A stretch of 43,692 bases of DNA. Source: Rubrivivax sp. Its GTDB lineage: Bacteria > Pseudomonadota > Gammaproteobacteria > Burkholderiales > Burkholderiaceae_C. The stretch covers positions 1 through 43,692 of the forward strand of contig JAEUPC010000230.1 of assembly GCA_016789865.1 (NCBI GenBank), given 5' to 3'. A program made the position numbers and the translations under genes. Below are positions 17,757 to 25,353 of this stretch, piece by piece; positions within the stretch are counted from its first letter, which is position 1, and the number at the start of each line of letters is the position of its first letter. The notes beneath the pieces are model-generated. The model saw only the letters and a list, made by a program, of their open reading frames with translations. It searched no databases and was not told the DNA's origin.

Positions 17757-19085
17757 GTGAGCCCCGCCGTGAGCCGCCCCGTCACCCCGCCGGCCGGGGC
17801 CGGTGGAACGGGCGCGACGAACATGCCGAACATGCCGAACATGTCGAGCGTGCCGAACGTGCCGAACGTGCCGAACGTGCCGAGCGGCGTCGGCCTGTAC
17901 CTGGCCGGCGTGCAGCTGCTGTTTGCTCTGGGCTGGATCACCTACGCGATCTACCTGCCCGAGCTGGCGCAGCAGGTCGGCCTGGAGCGCAAGTGGGTGC
18001 CGTGGATCCTGGCGCTGGACCAGCTTGTCTTCATTGTCACCGACCTTGTGGTGGGCGTGTGGAGCGACAAGGCCGCGAAGGTGCAGGGGCGCATCGCGCG
18101 AGTGGTGCTGCTGGCCACGCTCGTGTCGTCGTTGGCGTTCCTGCTGCTGCCCTGGCTGGCGCCGCAGGGCTCGGCGGCGCTGTTCCTCGGCGTGACGGTG
18201 GTGTGGGCGGTGACATCGTCGGCGCTGCGCGCGCCGCCGCTCACGCTGCTCGGGCGCTACGTGGCCAAGTCGGCGCTGCCGGCGATGGTGGCGTTGATGG
18301 CGCTCGGGCTCGGCCTGGCGAACGCGGCCGCGCCGTACCTGGGGCTCGCGCTCAAGGGCATCGATCCGCGCTGGCCGTTCCTGCTCTCGGCGCTGTCGCT
18401 TGCGGCGGTCACGTTGGGCATGGTGGCCGCCGAGCGTGCACTGGCCCGCCAAGGCGCAGCAGCGACGGGTGCGGGTGCGGTGCCGGCGCCGCCGCCGCCG
18501 CCGATTTCATCGACCAGCGGGGTCTTCCTGGTGGCCGTGGTGATCGCCGCGGTGAGCTTCCAGGTGCATGTCTTCCTGGCCAGTGCGCCGCTGTACCGCG
18601 CTGCCGGTGGGGCGGCATGGATCTCGCACCTGATGCCCGTGTTCTGGGTCGGGTTCAACCTGGCGTTGTGGCCCGCGGCACGCTGGGTGAAGCGTGTCGG
18701 CGCACCGCTGGCGATGGCGCAGGCCGCCGTGGCCGGGGCGTTGGCGGTGGCTGCGGCCCATGCCGCTGGCCACACCGCGCCGAACCTGCCCGCGCTGGTG
18801 GTGTCGCAGCTGGCGGCCGGCGCGGCCTGGGCGGGGATGCTGTGCAGCGCCTTCATCGGATCGCTGGCCTTCGGCAAGACCGGCCGCGAAGGGTTCTTCA
18901 ACGGCTCGCTGCAATCGCTGCTGGCGGTGGCGGCCCTGTCGCGCCTGTTGATGGTGGTGCTCGTCGCACCGACGCCGCAGCAGCTGGTGGCCTGGGCCGG
19001 GTTGCCGGCGCTGAGCTTCGCACTGGCTGGCCTGTTGATGGTGGCCGCGCTGGCGCGGCTGCGCGGGTGGCCGGCGACGAAGTAG
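17757..19085 (+). CDS. MFS transporter with a repetitive N-terminal tail
   Basis: The GTG at 17757 follows CCGGAG at a good distance. The 442-residue product has about twelve hydrophobic segments, beginning GLYLAGVQLLFALGWITYAI near residue 43. The loop GVWSDKAAKVQGRIAR after the second segment is the MFS signature region. The first ~40 residues are not membrane-spanning and consist of a Pro/Gly stretch followed by Asn-Met/Val-Pro repeats encoded by seven 9-bp units. It is 42 bp downstream of the SDR and is the last gene before a 484-bp noncoding region, so it probably imports or exports a substrate of the locus. It may complement the ABC importer, for example as tetronate uptake; this is inference. 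Confidence 0.85.
   Translation: MSPAVSRPVTPPAGAGGTGATNMPNMPNMSSVPNVPNVPNVPSGVGLYLAGVQLLFALGWITYAIYLPELAQQVGLERKWVPWILALDQLVFIVTDLVVGVWSDKAAKVQGRIARVVLLATLVSSLAFLLLPWLAPQGSAALFLGVTVVWAVTSSALRAPPLTLLGRYVAKSALPAMVALMALGLGLANAAAPYLGLALKGIDPRWPFLLSALSLAAVTLGMVAAERALARQGAAATGAGAVPAPPPPPISSTSGVFLVAVVIAAVSFQVHVFLASAPLYRAAGGAAWISHLMPVFWVGFNLALWPAARWVKRVGAPLAMAQAAVAGALAVAAAHAAGHTAPNLPALVVSQLAAGAAWAGMLCSAFIGSLAFGKTGREGFFNGSLQSLLAVAALSRLLMVVLVAPTPQQLVAWAGLPALSFALAGLLMVAALARLRGWPATK
17820..17882 (+). repeat. Seven 9-bp tandem repeats inside the MFS gene
   Basis: Units read AACATGCCG twice, AACATGTCG, AGCGTGCCG, then AACGTGCCG three times. They encode Asn/Ser-Met/Val-Pro/Ser tripeptides in the predicted cytoplasmic tail. 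Because units are a multiple of three, copy-number change would keep the frame. Confidence 0.9.
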
Positions 19086-19253
19086 CTGCGCGGGGCTGAA
19101 GGACCGGCGCCCTGCCTCGCCCGGCGCCCGCGCTGATGGCGGGTCTTGTCGCTGCCTGCGCGGCGGGTGGGTCGCGCCGGTCCGGTCCTGACGACTCATG
19201 CGCACTTGCGTTCGAAAACACAGAAAGGCCTTCGACGAGGTGGTGGCGCCGAG

Positions 19254-19354
19254 GACGCCGGGTGGTCGGCTCCGCGAATGTCCTTTTTCAGCGGCCCAGC
19301 TTCGCTGGACCCCTGAATGCATCCTCTATTTCGCTGCGCCGACCACCCGCCGTC
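19254..19354 (+). repeat. Structured repeat element, copy 1
   Basis: The basal stem pairs GGGTGGTCGGC (19260-19270) with GCCGACCACCC (19338-19348) and extends outward for five more pairs with one mismatch, to 19254/19354. Inside are GCGAA (19274-19278) with TTCGC (19330-19334), TTCAG (19287-19291) with CTGAA (19313-19317), and the apical hairpin CCAGC-TTC-GCTGG (19296-19308). The 71-bp core (19269-19339) is about 85% identical, by hand alignment, to the reverse complement of copy 2, while the outer stem differs. It could be a MITE/REP-like element or a structured RNA. Confidence 0.75.
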
Positions 19355-19360
19355 GTCGGT

Positions 19361-19405
19361 GGCACCTGGGTGGGTCTTCGTCGGCCAAGTCCCGACGCGG
19401 GTGCC
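19361..19405. repeat. Spacer hairpin between the two structured elements
   Basis: GGCACC (19361-19366) pairs with GGTGCC (19400-19405), and CGTCGG (19379-19384) with CCGACG (19392-19397). The DNA between the two larger hairpins is thus itself foldable. Confidence 0.5.
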
Positions 19406-19522
19406 GGATCGGGACGACGGGGTGCCCTGCGCAGCGAAATCAAGGGGGCATGCGGGGGACCGGCGAAGCTGGGCCGCCGCAAGAGGACATTCGCGGAGCA
19501 GGGCACCCCGTCGGCCCGATCC
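19406..19522 (-). repeat. Structured repeat element, copy 2 (inverted)
   Basis: The basal stem joins 19406-19430 to 19498-19522: 25 positions with one mismatch (19414/19514), including GGGGTGCCCTGC and GCAGGGCACCCC. Inner pairs are TGCGG (19451-19455) with CCGCA (19477-19481), and the apical CCGGC-GAA-GCTGG (19460-19472), which contains GCGAAGC. Read on the minus strand the core aligns to copy 1. The basal stem has a different sequence from copy 1 but is equally well paired, and the inner stem differs by two compensatory changes. Confidence 0.75.
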
Positions 19523-19569
19523 CGCCACGGTCTCTTGCCCTGACCTGTTCGATCGATCGCGAAGCCGTA

Positions 19570-20262
19570 TCAGAACAGCGTGTTCGCCTGCCGCTGCTGG
19601 AGTTCGCCGTCGTACGCGGCGCCGTCGATCGAGCGCCCGCTCAGGCACTCGAGGATCGCGCCGGGCGTGGGCAGCGCGCCGCGCTGCACATGCCGCGCCG
19701 GGTTCCACAGCTGGCTGCGCTTGATGGCGCGCGCGCACTGGAAGTAGCACGAGGTCACCGTGACCACGAGCACCGAGGCCGGCAGCTGGCCCGAGACGGC
19801 GAAGCGCTCGCGCAGGGCCGGCAGCGCGCTGATGCGCGCGTTGCCGTTGACGCGCAGCGCCTCGCCGAGGCCGGGCACCAGGAACAGCAGCGTCACGCGC
19901 GGGTCGCGCGCGATGTTGGTGAGGCTGTCGATGCGCTGGTTGCCGCGCCGGTCGGGCAGCAGCAGCGTCTTCTCGTCGAGCACAAGCACGAAGCCCGGCG
20001 CGTCGCCGCGCGGCGAGGTGTCCAAGCCGTGCTCGCCCACCGTGGCCAGCACCGCAAAGGGGCTGGCCTCGATGTACGGCCGGTACAGCGGGTGGATGTG
20101 GTCGGCGACCTTGGCCAGCGAGGTGGCACCGGGGCCGGTGCTGTAGGCGCGGCGCAGCGCGGCGGTGTCGGTCAGGTCGGCCGAGGTGTCGGCGGCCAGC
20201 GCGCGCAGGTCGTCGGCGGGCGAGGGAGGCATGAGGCTGCGCGCAGTGGCTGTCTGCTCCAT
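19570..20262 (-). CDS. Pyridoxamine 5'-phosphate oxidase-family (PPOX) flavin-binding protein
   Basis: The start ATG ends at 20262, overlapping the argF stop, giving 230 residues. The split-barrel FMN fold is indicated by HIHPLYRPYIEASPFAVLATVG, followed by GLDTSPRGDAPGFVLVLD, LLLPDRRGNQRIDSLTNI and RVTLLFLVPGLGEALRVNG. These match the MSMEG_1061-type PPOX family, which binds FMN or a related flavin; the substrate is unknown. The C-terminal CYFQCARAIKRSQLWNPARH is also typical. It is the third gene of the argD-argF unit by overlap, although it has no known role in arginine synthesis; a housekeeping redox function is likely. A later Met ten residues in (MPPSPADD) could also start translation. 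Confidence 0.87.
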   Translation of the reverse strand: MEQTATARSLMPPSPADDLRALAADTSADLTDTAALRRAYSTGPGATSLAKVADHIHPLYRPYIEASPFAVLATVGEHGLDTSPRGDAPGFVLVLDEKTLLLPDRRGNQRIDSLTNIARDPRVTLLFLVPGLGEALRVNGNARISALPALRERFAVSGQLPASVLVVTVTSCYFQCARAIKRSQLWNPARHVQRGALPTPGAILECLSGRSIDGAAYDGELQQRQANTLF

Positions 20263-21194
20263 CAACCGATGCGGCCCAGCAGCAGGTACTCCATGAGCGC
20301 CTTCTGAACGTGCATGCGGTTCTCGGCTTCGTCCCACACCACCGACTGCGGGCCGTCGAGGACCTCGGCGGTGACCTCCTCGCCGCGGTGTGCGGGCAGG
20401 CAGTGCATGAACAGCGCATCGCGCTGCGCCACGGCCATCATCTCGTCGTCGACGCACCAGTCGACGAAGGCCTTGCGGCGTTCTTCGTTCTGGGCCTCGT
20501 AGCCCATGCTCGTCCACACGTCGGTGGTGACGAGGTGGGCGCCCTCGCAGGCCTGCATCGGGTGGTCGAAGACGCGGTAGCAGGAGCGGTCGGCGATGCC
20601 GGCCACGGCCGGGTCGACCTCGTAGCCGCCGGGCGTGCTGATGTGCACCGTGAAGCCCATCACCTCGGCGGCCTGCAGCCAGGTGTTGGCCATGTTGTTG
20701 CCGTCGCCGACCCAGGCCACGGTCTTGCCCTGGATCGAGCCGCGGTGCTCGATGAAGGTGAAGATGTCGGCCAGGATCTGGCAGGGGTGGTACTCGTTGG
20801 TCAGGCCGTTGATCACCGGCACCCGCGAGTGCGCAGCGAAGCGCTCGATCTTGGCCTGCTCGTAGGTGCGGATCATCACCAGATCCACCATGCGGCTGAT
20901 GACCCGCGCGGTGTCTTCCACTGGCTCGGCACGGCCCAGGTGCGTGTCGCCGGTGGTGAGGTGCACCACCGAGCCGCCCATCTGGTACATGCCGGCCTCG
21001 AAGCTGACGCGCGTGCGCGTGCTGGCCTTCTCGAAGATCATTGCCAGCGTTCGGTCCACCAGTGGCTGGTAGCGCTCGTAGTTCTTGAAGCGCGACTTGA
21101 TGATCCTGGTGCGTTCGAAGAGGTAGCCGTACTCCTCGGCGCGCAGGTCCTTGATCTGCAGGAAGTGCCTCGACAGCCCGGGCGCAGGCTTCAT
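20262..21194 (-). CDS. argF: Ornithine carbamoyltransferase
   Basis: The 310-residue protein begins MKPAPGLSRHFLQIKDL at the ATG ending at 21194, overlapping the upstream argD stop by 4 bp. The carbamoyl-phosphate site STRTR is at 58-62, HPCQ near 135 and the ornithine/catalytic HCLP near 267, with VWTSMG before it. It condenses carbamoyl phosphate with ornithine to citrulline in arginine synthesis, acting as a cytoplasmic trimer. The longer open frame extending upstream runs antisense-like through argD and is not used. The argD-argF pair is a common betaproteobacterial arrangement. The PPOX gene downstream also overlaps by ATGA. Confidence 0.96.
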   Translation of the reverse strand: MKPAPGLSRHFLQIKDLRAEEYGYLFERTRIIKSRFKNYERYQPLVDRTLAMIFEKASTRTRVSFEAGMYQMGGSVVHLTTGDTHLGRAEPVEDTARVISRMVDLVMIRTYEQAKIERFAAHSRVPVINGLTNEYHPCQILADIFTFIEHRGSIQGKTVAWVGDGNNMANTWLQAAEVMGFTVHISTPGGYEVDPAVAGIADRSCYRVFDHPMQACEGAHLVTTDVWTSMGYEAQNEERRKAFVDWCVDDEMMAVAQRDALFMHCLPAHRGEEVTAEVLDGPQSVVWDEAENRMHVQKALMEYLLLGRIG

Positions 21195-22399
21195 GGCCGC
21201 GGCTCCGCGAGGAACGCCTTGATCAGCGGGCAGAGGATGGCCGCGATCTGCCGCGCCTCGTCGGCCGACAGGATGAGCGGCGGCAACAGGCGCACGACGC
21301 GGTCGGCGGTGACGCTGATCATCAGGCCCGCGTCCGCGGCGCGCTGCACCAGCACGCCGCAGGGACGGTCGAGCTCGATGCCGACCATCAGCCCCTGGCC
21401 GCGGAACTCGACCACGCCTTTTTCGCCGGCCAGGTCGGCCTTCAGCGCGCCATGCAGCACCTCGCCCACGGCAGCGGCGTGCGCCAGCAGGCCGTCTTCT
21501 TCCATGATGCGCAGCGTCTCGACACCGGCGCGCATGGCCAGCGGGTTGCCGCCGAAGGTGGTGCCGTGGTTGCCGGGGCCGAGCACGTGCCTGGCCTTTT
21601 CGCCCACGACGATGGCGCCGATGGGCACACCCGAGCCCAGCCCCTTGGCCAGCGGCATCACGTCGGGCACGATGCCGGCCCATTGGTGCGCGAACCACTT
21701 GCCCGTGCGGCCCAGGCCGCACTGCACCTCGTCGAGCATCAGCAGCCAGCCCTTGTCGTCGCACAGCCGGCGCAGCTGGCGCAGGTAGTCGGTGCGCGTG
21801 GCGTTGATGCCGCCTTCACCTTGAATGACTTCGAGGAACACGGCGGCCACGTTGGGATTCGTGCGCGCCACCTGCTCGACGGCGGCGAAGTCGTTCAGCG
21901 GCACGCGCACGAAGCCCTCGACCAGCGGCTCGAATCCCTGCTGCACCTTCGGGTTGCCGGTGGCCGACAGCGTGGCGATGCTGCGGCCATGGAAGGCCTT
22001 CTCGTAGACGATGATCTCGGGGCGCTCGATGCCCCTGTCGTGGCCCCACTTGCGCGCGATCTTGAGCGCGCCCTCGTTGGCCTCGAGGCCGCTGTTGCAG
22101 AAGAAGGCGGCGGCAAGGCCCGAGATCTCGCACAGCCTGGACGCCAGCTGCTCCTGCAGCGGCACTTCGTAGTAGTTGCTGCAGTGGATGAGCCTGGCCA
22201 CCTGCTCCTGCAGCGCCGGCACGAGCTTGGGGTGGCCGTGGCCCAGCGTGTTGACGGCGATGCCGCCCAGGCCGTCGAGGTACTTTCGGCCCTGCGTGTC
22301 CCACACCCAGCAGCCTCGGCCATGCGAGAGCGCCAGCGGCAGGCGGCCGTAGGTGTTCATCACATGCGGCATCGTGGCGGGGGCGGCGGGGGCGTTCAT
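21191..22399 (-). CDS. argD: Acetylornithine aminotransferase
   Basis: A 402-residue class III PLP aminotransferase. Recognisable parts are GCWVWDTQGRKYLDGLGGIA, NTLGHGHPKLV, FFCNSGLEANEGALKIARKW (pyridine-ring contacts), VFLEVIQGEGGI, and LLMLDEVQCGLGRTGKWF. The PLP-lysine region is MPLAKGLGSGVPIGA at about 250-264. It interconverts N-acetylornithine and N-acetylglutamate semialdehyde. The adjacent argF confirms the arginine role over related GABA or succinylornithine enzymes, although ArgD proteins often share the succinyl-DapC activity. A -10-like TAGAAT on the minus strand at 22516-22521 could serve this operon, leaving a leader of about 110 bases. Confidence 0.94.
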   Translation of the reverse strand: MNAPAAPATMPHVMNTYGRLPLALSHGRGCWVWDTQGRKYLDGLGGIAVNTLGHGHPKLVPALQEQVARLIHCSNYYEVPLQEQLASRLCEISGLAAAFFCNSGLEANEGALKIARKWGHDRGIERPEIIVYEKAFHGRSIATLSATGNPKVQQGFEPLVEGFVRVPLNDFAAVEQVARTNPNVAAVFLEVIQGEGGINATRTDYLRQLRRLCDDKGWLLMLDEVQCGLGRTGKWFAHQWAGIVPDVMPLAKGLGSGVPIGAIVVGEKARHVLGPGNHGTTFGGNPLAMRAGVETLRIMEEDGLLAHAAAVGEVLHGALKADLAGEKGVVEFRGQGLMVGIELDRPCGVLVQRAADAGLMISVTADRVVRLLPPLILSADEARQIAAILCPLIKAFLAEPRP

Positions 22400-22722
22400 C
22401 GACGCGAAGCTCCTTCAAGCGGGCCTGGGGAACGGGCGGCTCGGCGCAAGCCGGCGCGGCCCGGAAGACAAAGCGCCGGGCGGCGACACATGGGTCACGG
22501 TCCGGCGCTTGGTGCATTCTAGGGTGGGGTCAAGCGCGGCCAGGTTCGGGCCGAACTTGATCGGGTCGAAGCGACCTCGGGCTGATCATGCATGCTGCAA
22601 CGCAGCAACACCTTGGCACAATGCGATCTGCGCCGGGCAGGGCGGTGGCCTTGCCGTGGCTGCAGCCGGTGCCCGCTGCGGTGGGCCTGGCCGGGTTGCC
22701 GGTTGCGGCGCGCGGAACCTCC
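22400..22722. other. Divergent intergenic region argD / DUF3579
   Basis: This 323-bp stretch has no gene I would call, although an upstream ATG at 22588 or 22621 could lengthen the DUF3579 protein. It contains a minus-strand TAGAAT (22516-22521) for argD, a plus-strand CACAAT (22617-22622) close to the DUF3579 gene, and a small perfect hairpin TGCTGC-AAC-GCAGCA at 22593-22607. No -35 elements are convincing. Confidence 0.5.
22516..22521 (-). promoter_or_regulatory. -10 element for the argD-argF-PPOX operon
   Basis: The minus strand reads TAGAAT, five of six matches to the consensus. No clear -35 is found 16-18 bp upstream. Its position would give a leader of about 110 bases before argD. Confidence 0.4.
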
Positions 22723-23073
22723 ATGCACAGCCCTTCCCGACCTCTGACCAAGCCGCGGCAGTTTCACATCCACGGCATCACCATGGCCGGCAAGGTGTTC
22801 CGCCCCAGCGACTGGGCCGAGCGGCTGGCCGGTGCGATGTCGTCGTTCCGCCCGGGGGGCGCGGGTGCCGGCGGCATCGGCGCTTTCATCGGCTACTCGC
22901 CTTACTGCGTGCCGCAGGTCATCGACGAGGTGCGCTGCGTACTGGTGAGCGAGGCGCTGCGCGACATCGAACCGATGGCCTGGGACTTCGTCATGAGCTT
23001 CGCGCGGGACAACGACCTGCGTGTGACGCAGGCGTGCGCTGTGGCGGAGGCGGCCGCGCCCGGGTGCTCCTGA
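22723..23073 (+). CDS. DUF3579 family protein
   Basis: I chose the ATG at 22723 (116 residues) because it leaves about 20 residues before the conserved start of the domain, FHIHGITMAGKVFRPSDWAERL; upstream in-frame ATGs at 22588 and 22621 would add a low-complexity tail. The rest includes IGYSPYCVPQVIDEVRCVLV and DIEPMAWDFVMSFARDNDLRV, standard for this betaproteobacterial family. The family is usually about 100 residues and is found beside rpsT and murJ as here. Its function is unknown. It has no signal peptide or membrane segment and is probably a small cytoplasmic protein. Confidence 0.82.
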   Translation: MHSPSRPLTKPRQFHIHGITMAGKVFRPSDWAERLAGAMSSFRPGGAGAGGIGAFIGYSPYCVPQVIDEVRCVLVSEALRDIEPMAWDFVMSFARDNDLRVTQACAVAEAAAPGCS

Positions 23074-23113
23074 GCCAACGGCGGCGCGCGCGGCTGCCGC
23101 GCGGAAACGAAAA

Positions 23114-23133
23114 AGCCCGCCGGTCGGCGGGCT
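23114..23133 (-). terminator. Rho-independent terminator of rpsT
   Basis: On the minus strand the stem AGCCCGCC/GGCGGGCT with a 4-nt loop is followed by TTTTTCGTTT, a classic intrinsic terminator for rpsT. It is also in place to serve the convergent DUF3579 gene. Confidence 0.85.
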
Positions 23134-23160
23134 CGTTCAGGGGCGCCGGGCGGCGCGCGA

Positions 23161-23460
23161 TCAGGCGGTGGCGAGTGCCTTCACCTTGGCGGCCAGGCGG
23201 CTCTTGGTGCGCGCAGCCTTGTTCTTGTGGAAGATGCCCTTGTCGGCCACCGAGTCGATGACGTTCTGCGCGGCCTTGAACACTTCACCAGCCTTGGCCT
23301 TGTCGCCGCTGGCCACCGCCTTGATGACGCTCTTGACCATCGTGCGGAACTCGGAGCGCAGCGCGCTGTTGTGGGCGTTCAGCGCCACGTCCTGGCGGGC
23401 GCGCTTGCGGCCGGAGGCGAGGCGGACGGTTCTCTTCTTGGCTTTGGATGAAGTGGCCAT
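23161..23460 (-). CDS. rpsT: 30S ribosomal protein S20
   Basis: A 99-residue Lys/Ala-rich protein starting [20 protein letters not shown] at the ATG ending at 23460 and ending [14 protein letters not shown]. The composition, length and the segments [19 protein letters not shown] and [14 protein letters not shown] are those of S20, which binds 16S rRNA in the small subunit. It has its own extended -10 promoter and an intrinsic terminator, so it is a single-gene unit, the normal state in Betaproteobacteria next to murJ. The open frame continuing upstream for 3 kb is antisense to murJ and not coding. Autoregulation by S20, known in E. coli, cannot be judged from this sequence. Confidence 0.97.
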   Translation of the reverse strand: MATSSKAKKRTVRLASGRKRARQDVALNAHNSALRSEFRTMVKSVIKAVASGDKAKAGEVFKAAQNVIDSVADKGIFHKNKAARTKSRLAAKVKALATA

Positions 23461-23594
23461 GGGAGCGTAGGGGCGTGACGACGTGAAGGCGTGACGGCGG
23501 TGAACGGGGCACCGGGCGAGGTGTGCAGGTCGAACCGCGGCGGCTGCCGCTGGCAGCCCCCTCGGGACCACCTGGGGCCCGGCAAAGACTGCGA

Positions 23595-23603
23595 AGTATA
23601 GCA
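23595..23603 (-). promoter_or_regulatory. Extended -10 promoter of rpsT
   Basis: The minus strand reads TGCTATACT, an extended -10 with five of six -10 matches. The -35 region is weak, as is normal for TGn promoters. The leader to the rpsT ATG is about 130 bases. Confidence 0.55.
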
Positions 23604-23643
23604 CCGGCACCGAACCGACCCCGGGCCCGCCGAGGGCCGCTGA

Positions 23644-23649
23644 CATAAT
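23644..23649 (+). promoter_or_regulatory. -10 element for murJ
   Basis: CATAAT lies 24 bp before the murJ GTG, inside GACATAATCGCG. It matches five of six consensus bases; no clear -35 is seen. Confidence 0.4.
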
Positions 23650-23673
23650 CGCGCGCGCCGTGAACCCGACGCC

Positions 23674-25230
23674 GTGAACCTCCTCCGGGCCGCCTCCACC
23701 GTCTCGCTGTTGACGCTGGTGTCCCGCATCACCGGGCTGGTGCGCGAGCAGCTGATCGCCGCCATGTTCGGTGCCGGTGCTGCCACCGACGCCTTCAACG
23801 TGGCGTTCCGCATCCCGAACCTGTTCCGGCGCCTGTTCGCCGAGGGTGCCTTTTCGCAGGCCTTCGTGCCGCTGATCGGCGCCACCCGCGAACGCGAAGG
23901 CGAAGCTGCAGCCCAGGCGCTGATCGACGCGGTGGCCACGGTGCTCGCGTGGGTGCTGTTGGCCGTGTGCTGCGCGGGGGTCGTCGGTGCGCCGGTGCTG
24001 GTGTGGCTCATCGGCGCGGGCCTGGCGCAGTTCGACACCGCCGTGCTGCTGACGCGATGGATGTTTCCGTACATCGGGCTGATGTCGATGGTGGCGCTGG
24101 CCGCGGGCATCCTGAACACGTGGCGGCGCTTCGCGGTGCCGGCGGTGACGCCCGTTCTGCTGAACGTGGCGGTCATTGCCGCGGCGTGGTGGGGAGCGCC
24201 CTGGTTCGAGCGGATGGGTGTGCCGCCGATCCTCGCGCTGGGGGCCGGGGTGATGTTCGGGGGCGTGCTGCAGGCGGCGGTGCAGGTGCCGGCGCTGCGC
24301 TCCATCGGCAAGATGCCCCACATCGCCTGGGTGCCGGCAAAGGTTGCCGCGGCCTGGCGCCACGAAGGCACACGGCGCGTGCTCAAGCAGATGGCACCGG
24401 CATTGCTGGGCGTGTCGGTGGCGCAGCTGTCGCTCGTCGTCAACACGCAGATCGCGTCGCATGTGGCGGTGGGCGCCGTCTCGTGGCTGAGCTACGCCGA
24501 CCGGTTGATGGAGTTTCCAACGGCGTTGCTGGGCGTGGCGCTGGGCGTCGTGCTGCTGCCGCAGCTGAGCGCGGCCGATGCGCGCGCCGATGCGGCGCGC
24601 TACAGCGACCTGCTGGACTGGGGCCTGCGCCTGGTGCTGCTGCTGGCGCTGCCATGCGCGCTGGCGCTGCTGATCTTCCCGGCGGGGCTGGTGAGCGTGC
24701 TGTACCACTATGGCCGCTTCGCGCCGGAAGACGTCCAGGCCACGGTGCTGGCGCTGCGCGGCTACGGCGTGGGTCTCGTCGGCATCATCGCCATCAAGGT
24801 GCTGGCGCCGGCGTTCTATGCGCGCGGCGACGTGCGCACCCCGGTGAAGGTGGCCCTGGGCGTGCTGGTCGCCACGCAGGCGCTGAACCTCGTGCTCGTG
24901 CCCTGGCTCGGTCACGGAGGGCTCGCACTGTCGATCGGACTGGCCGCGCTGTTGAACGCCGGGCTGCTGCTGGGCGGGTTGCTGCGCCGCGGCACCTATG
25001 TGCCCGGCGCGGGCTGGTCCGGCTTCGTGGCCAAGGTGCTGCTGGCCAACGTGGCGCTCGGTGCGGTGCTGGCGTGGGCCGCGTTCTCGATCGACTGGAT
25101 CGGGCTGCGGGCGCTGCCGTGGTCGCGCGCGGCGTGGGTGGCGGCGGTGCTGGGCACGTCGGCGGTGATGTACTTCGCGGTGCTGCTGGCTTGCGGGCTG
25201 CGGCCGCGGCATTTCGCGCGCCGCGATTGA
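23674..25230 (+). CDS. murJ: Lipid II flippase MurJ
   Basis: A 518-residue integral membrane protein from a GTG start. The N-terminus [20 protein letters not shown] and the nearby [19 protein letters not shown] and [19 protein letters not shown] are diagnostic of MurJ, which moves lipid-linked peptidoglycan precursors across the inner membrane. About fourteen hydrophobic segments are visible, with charged Arg residues in the first helices that are known to be functionally important in the family. The position beside rpsT is standard in this group of bacteria. The gene ends 123 bp before the SirB1-like gene and has its own -10 element upstream. It is essential in most species that have it. Confidence 0.96.
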   Translation: MNLLRAASTVSLLTLVSRITGLVREQLIAAMFGAGAATDAFNVAFRIPNLFRRLFAEGAFSQAFVPLIGATREREGEAAAQALIDAVATVLAWVLLAVCCAGVVGAPVLVWLIGAGLAQFDTAVLLTRWMFPYIGLMSMVALAAGILNTWRRFAVPAVTPVLLNVAVIAAAWWGAPWFERMGVPPILALGAGVMFGGVLQAAVQVPALRSIGKMPHIAWVPAKVAAAWRHEGTRRVLKQMAPALLGVSVAQLSLVVNTQIASHVAVGAVSWLSYADRLMEFPTALLGVALGVVLLPQLSAADARADAARYSDLLDWGLRLVLLLALPCALALLIFPAGLVSVLYHYGRFAPEDVQATVLALRGYGVGLVGIIAIKVLAPAFYARGDVRTPVKVALGVLVATQALNLVLVPWLGHGGLALSIGLAALLNAGLLLGGLLRRGTYVPGAGWSGFVAKVLLANVALGAVLAWAAFSIDWIGLRALPWSRAAWVAAVLGTSAVMYFAVLLACGLRPRHFARRD

Positions 25231-25299
25231 TCTGACCTGTGCCGGGTCGGGCAGCCGACTTGCGCCCGACAAGCGGGGGGTGCGAGGCCGGCACAGCGC

Positions 25300-25327
25300 G
25301 GCGGGCGCCTCGTGGCGGGCGCCTCGT
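25300..25327. repeat. 14-bp tandem duplication upstream of the SirB1-like gene
   Basis: GGCGGGCGCCTCGT occurs twice in succession (25300-25313 and 25314-25327), just ahead of a possible -10 TACACT (25338-25343). It looks like a simple slippage duplication. Confidence 0.8.
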
Positions 25328-25353
25328 CGAGGCCCGATACACTGCCGTCCGCC

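Larger units (their letters stand above)
19086..19569. other. 484-bp noncoding region with paired hairpin elements
   Basis: No plausible gene is present between the MFS gene and the convergent PPOX gene. From left to right it holds a 10-bp inverted repeat GGACCGGCGC (19102-19111) with GCGCCGGTCC (19175-19184), hairpin element 1 (19254-19354), a spacer hairpin (19361-19405), and hairpin element 2 (19406-19522). Both elements are described separately. Any transcript from either side would fold strongly here, so the region probably also ends transcription. Confidence 0.8.

Noticed and set aside
22614-22632. TGGCAC as a sigma-54 -24 box near DUF3579
   Set aside because: The GC of a -12 box is not at the required spacing; the sequence better fits a sigma-70 -10 (CACAAT).
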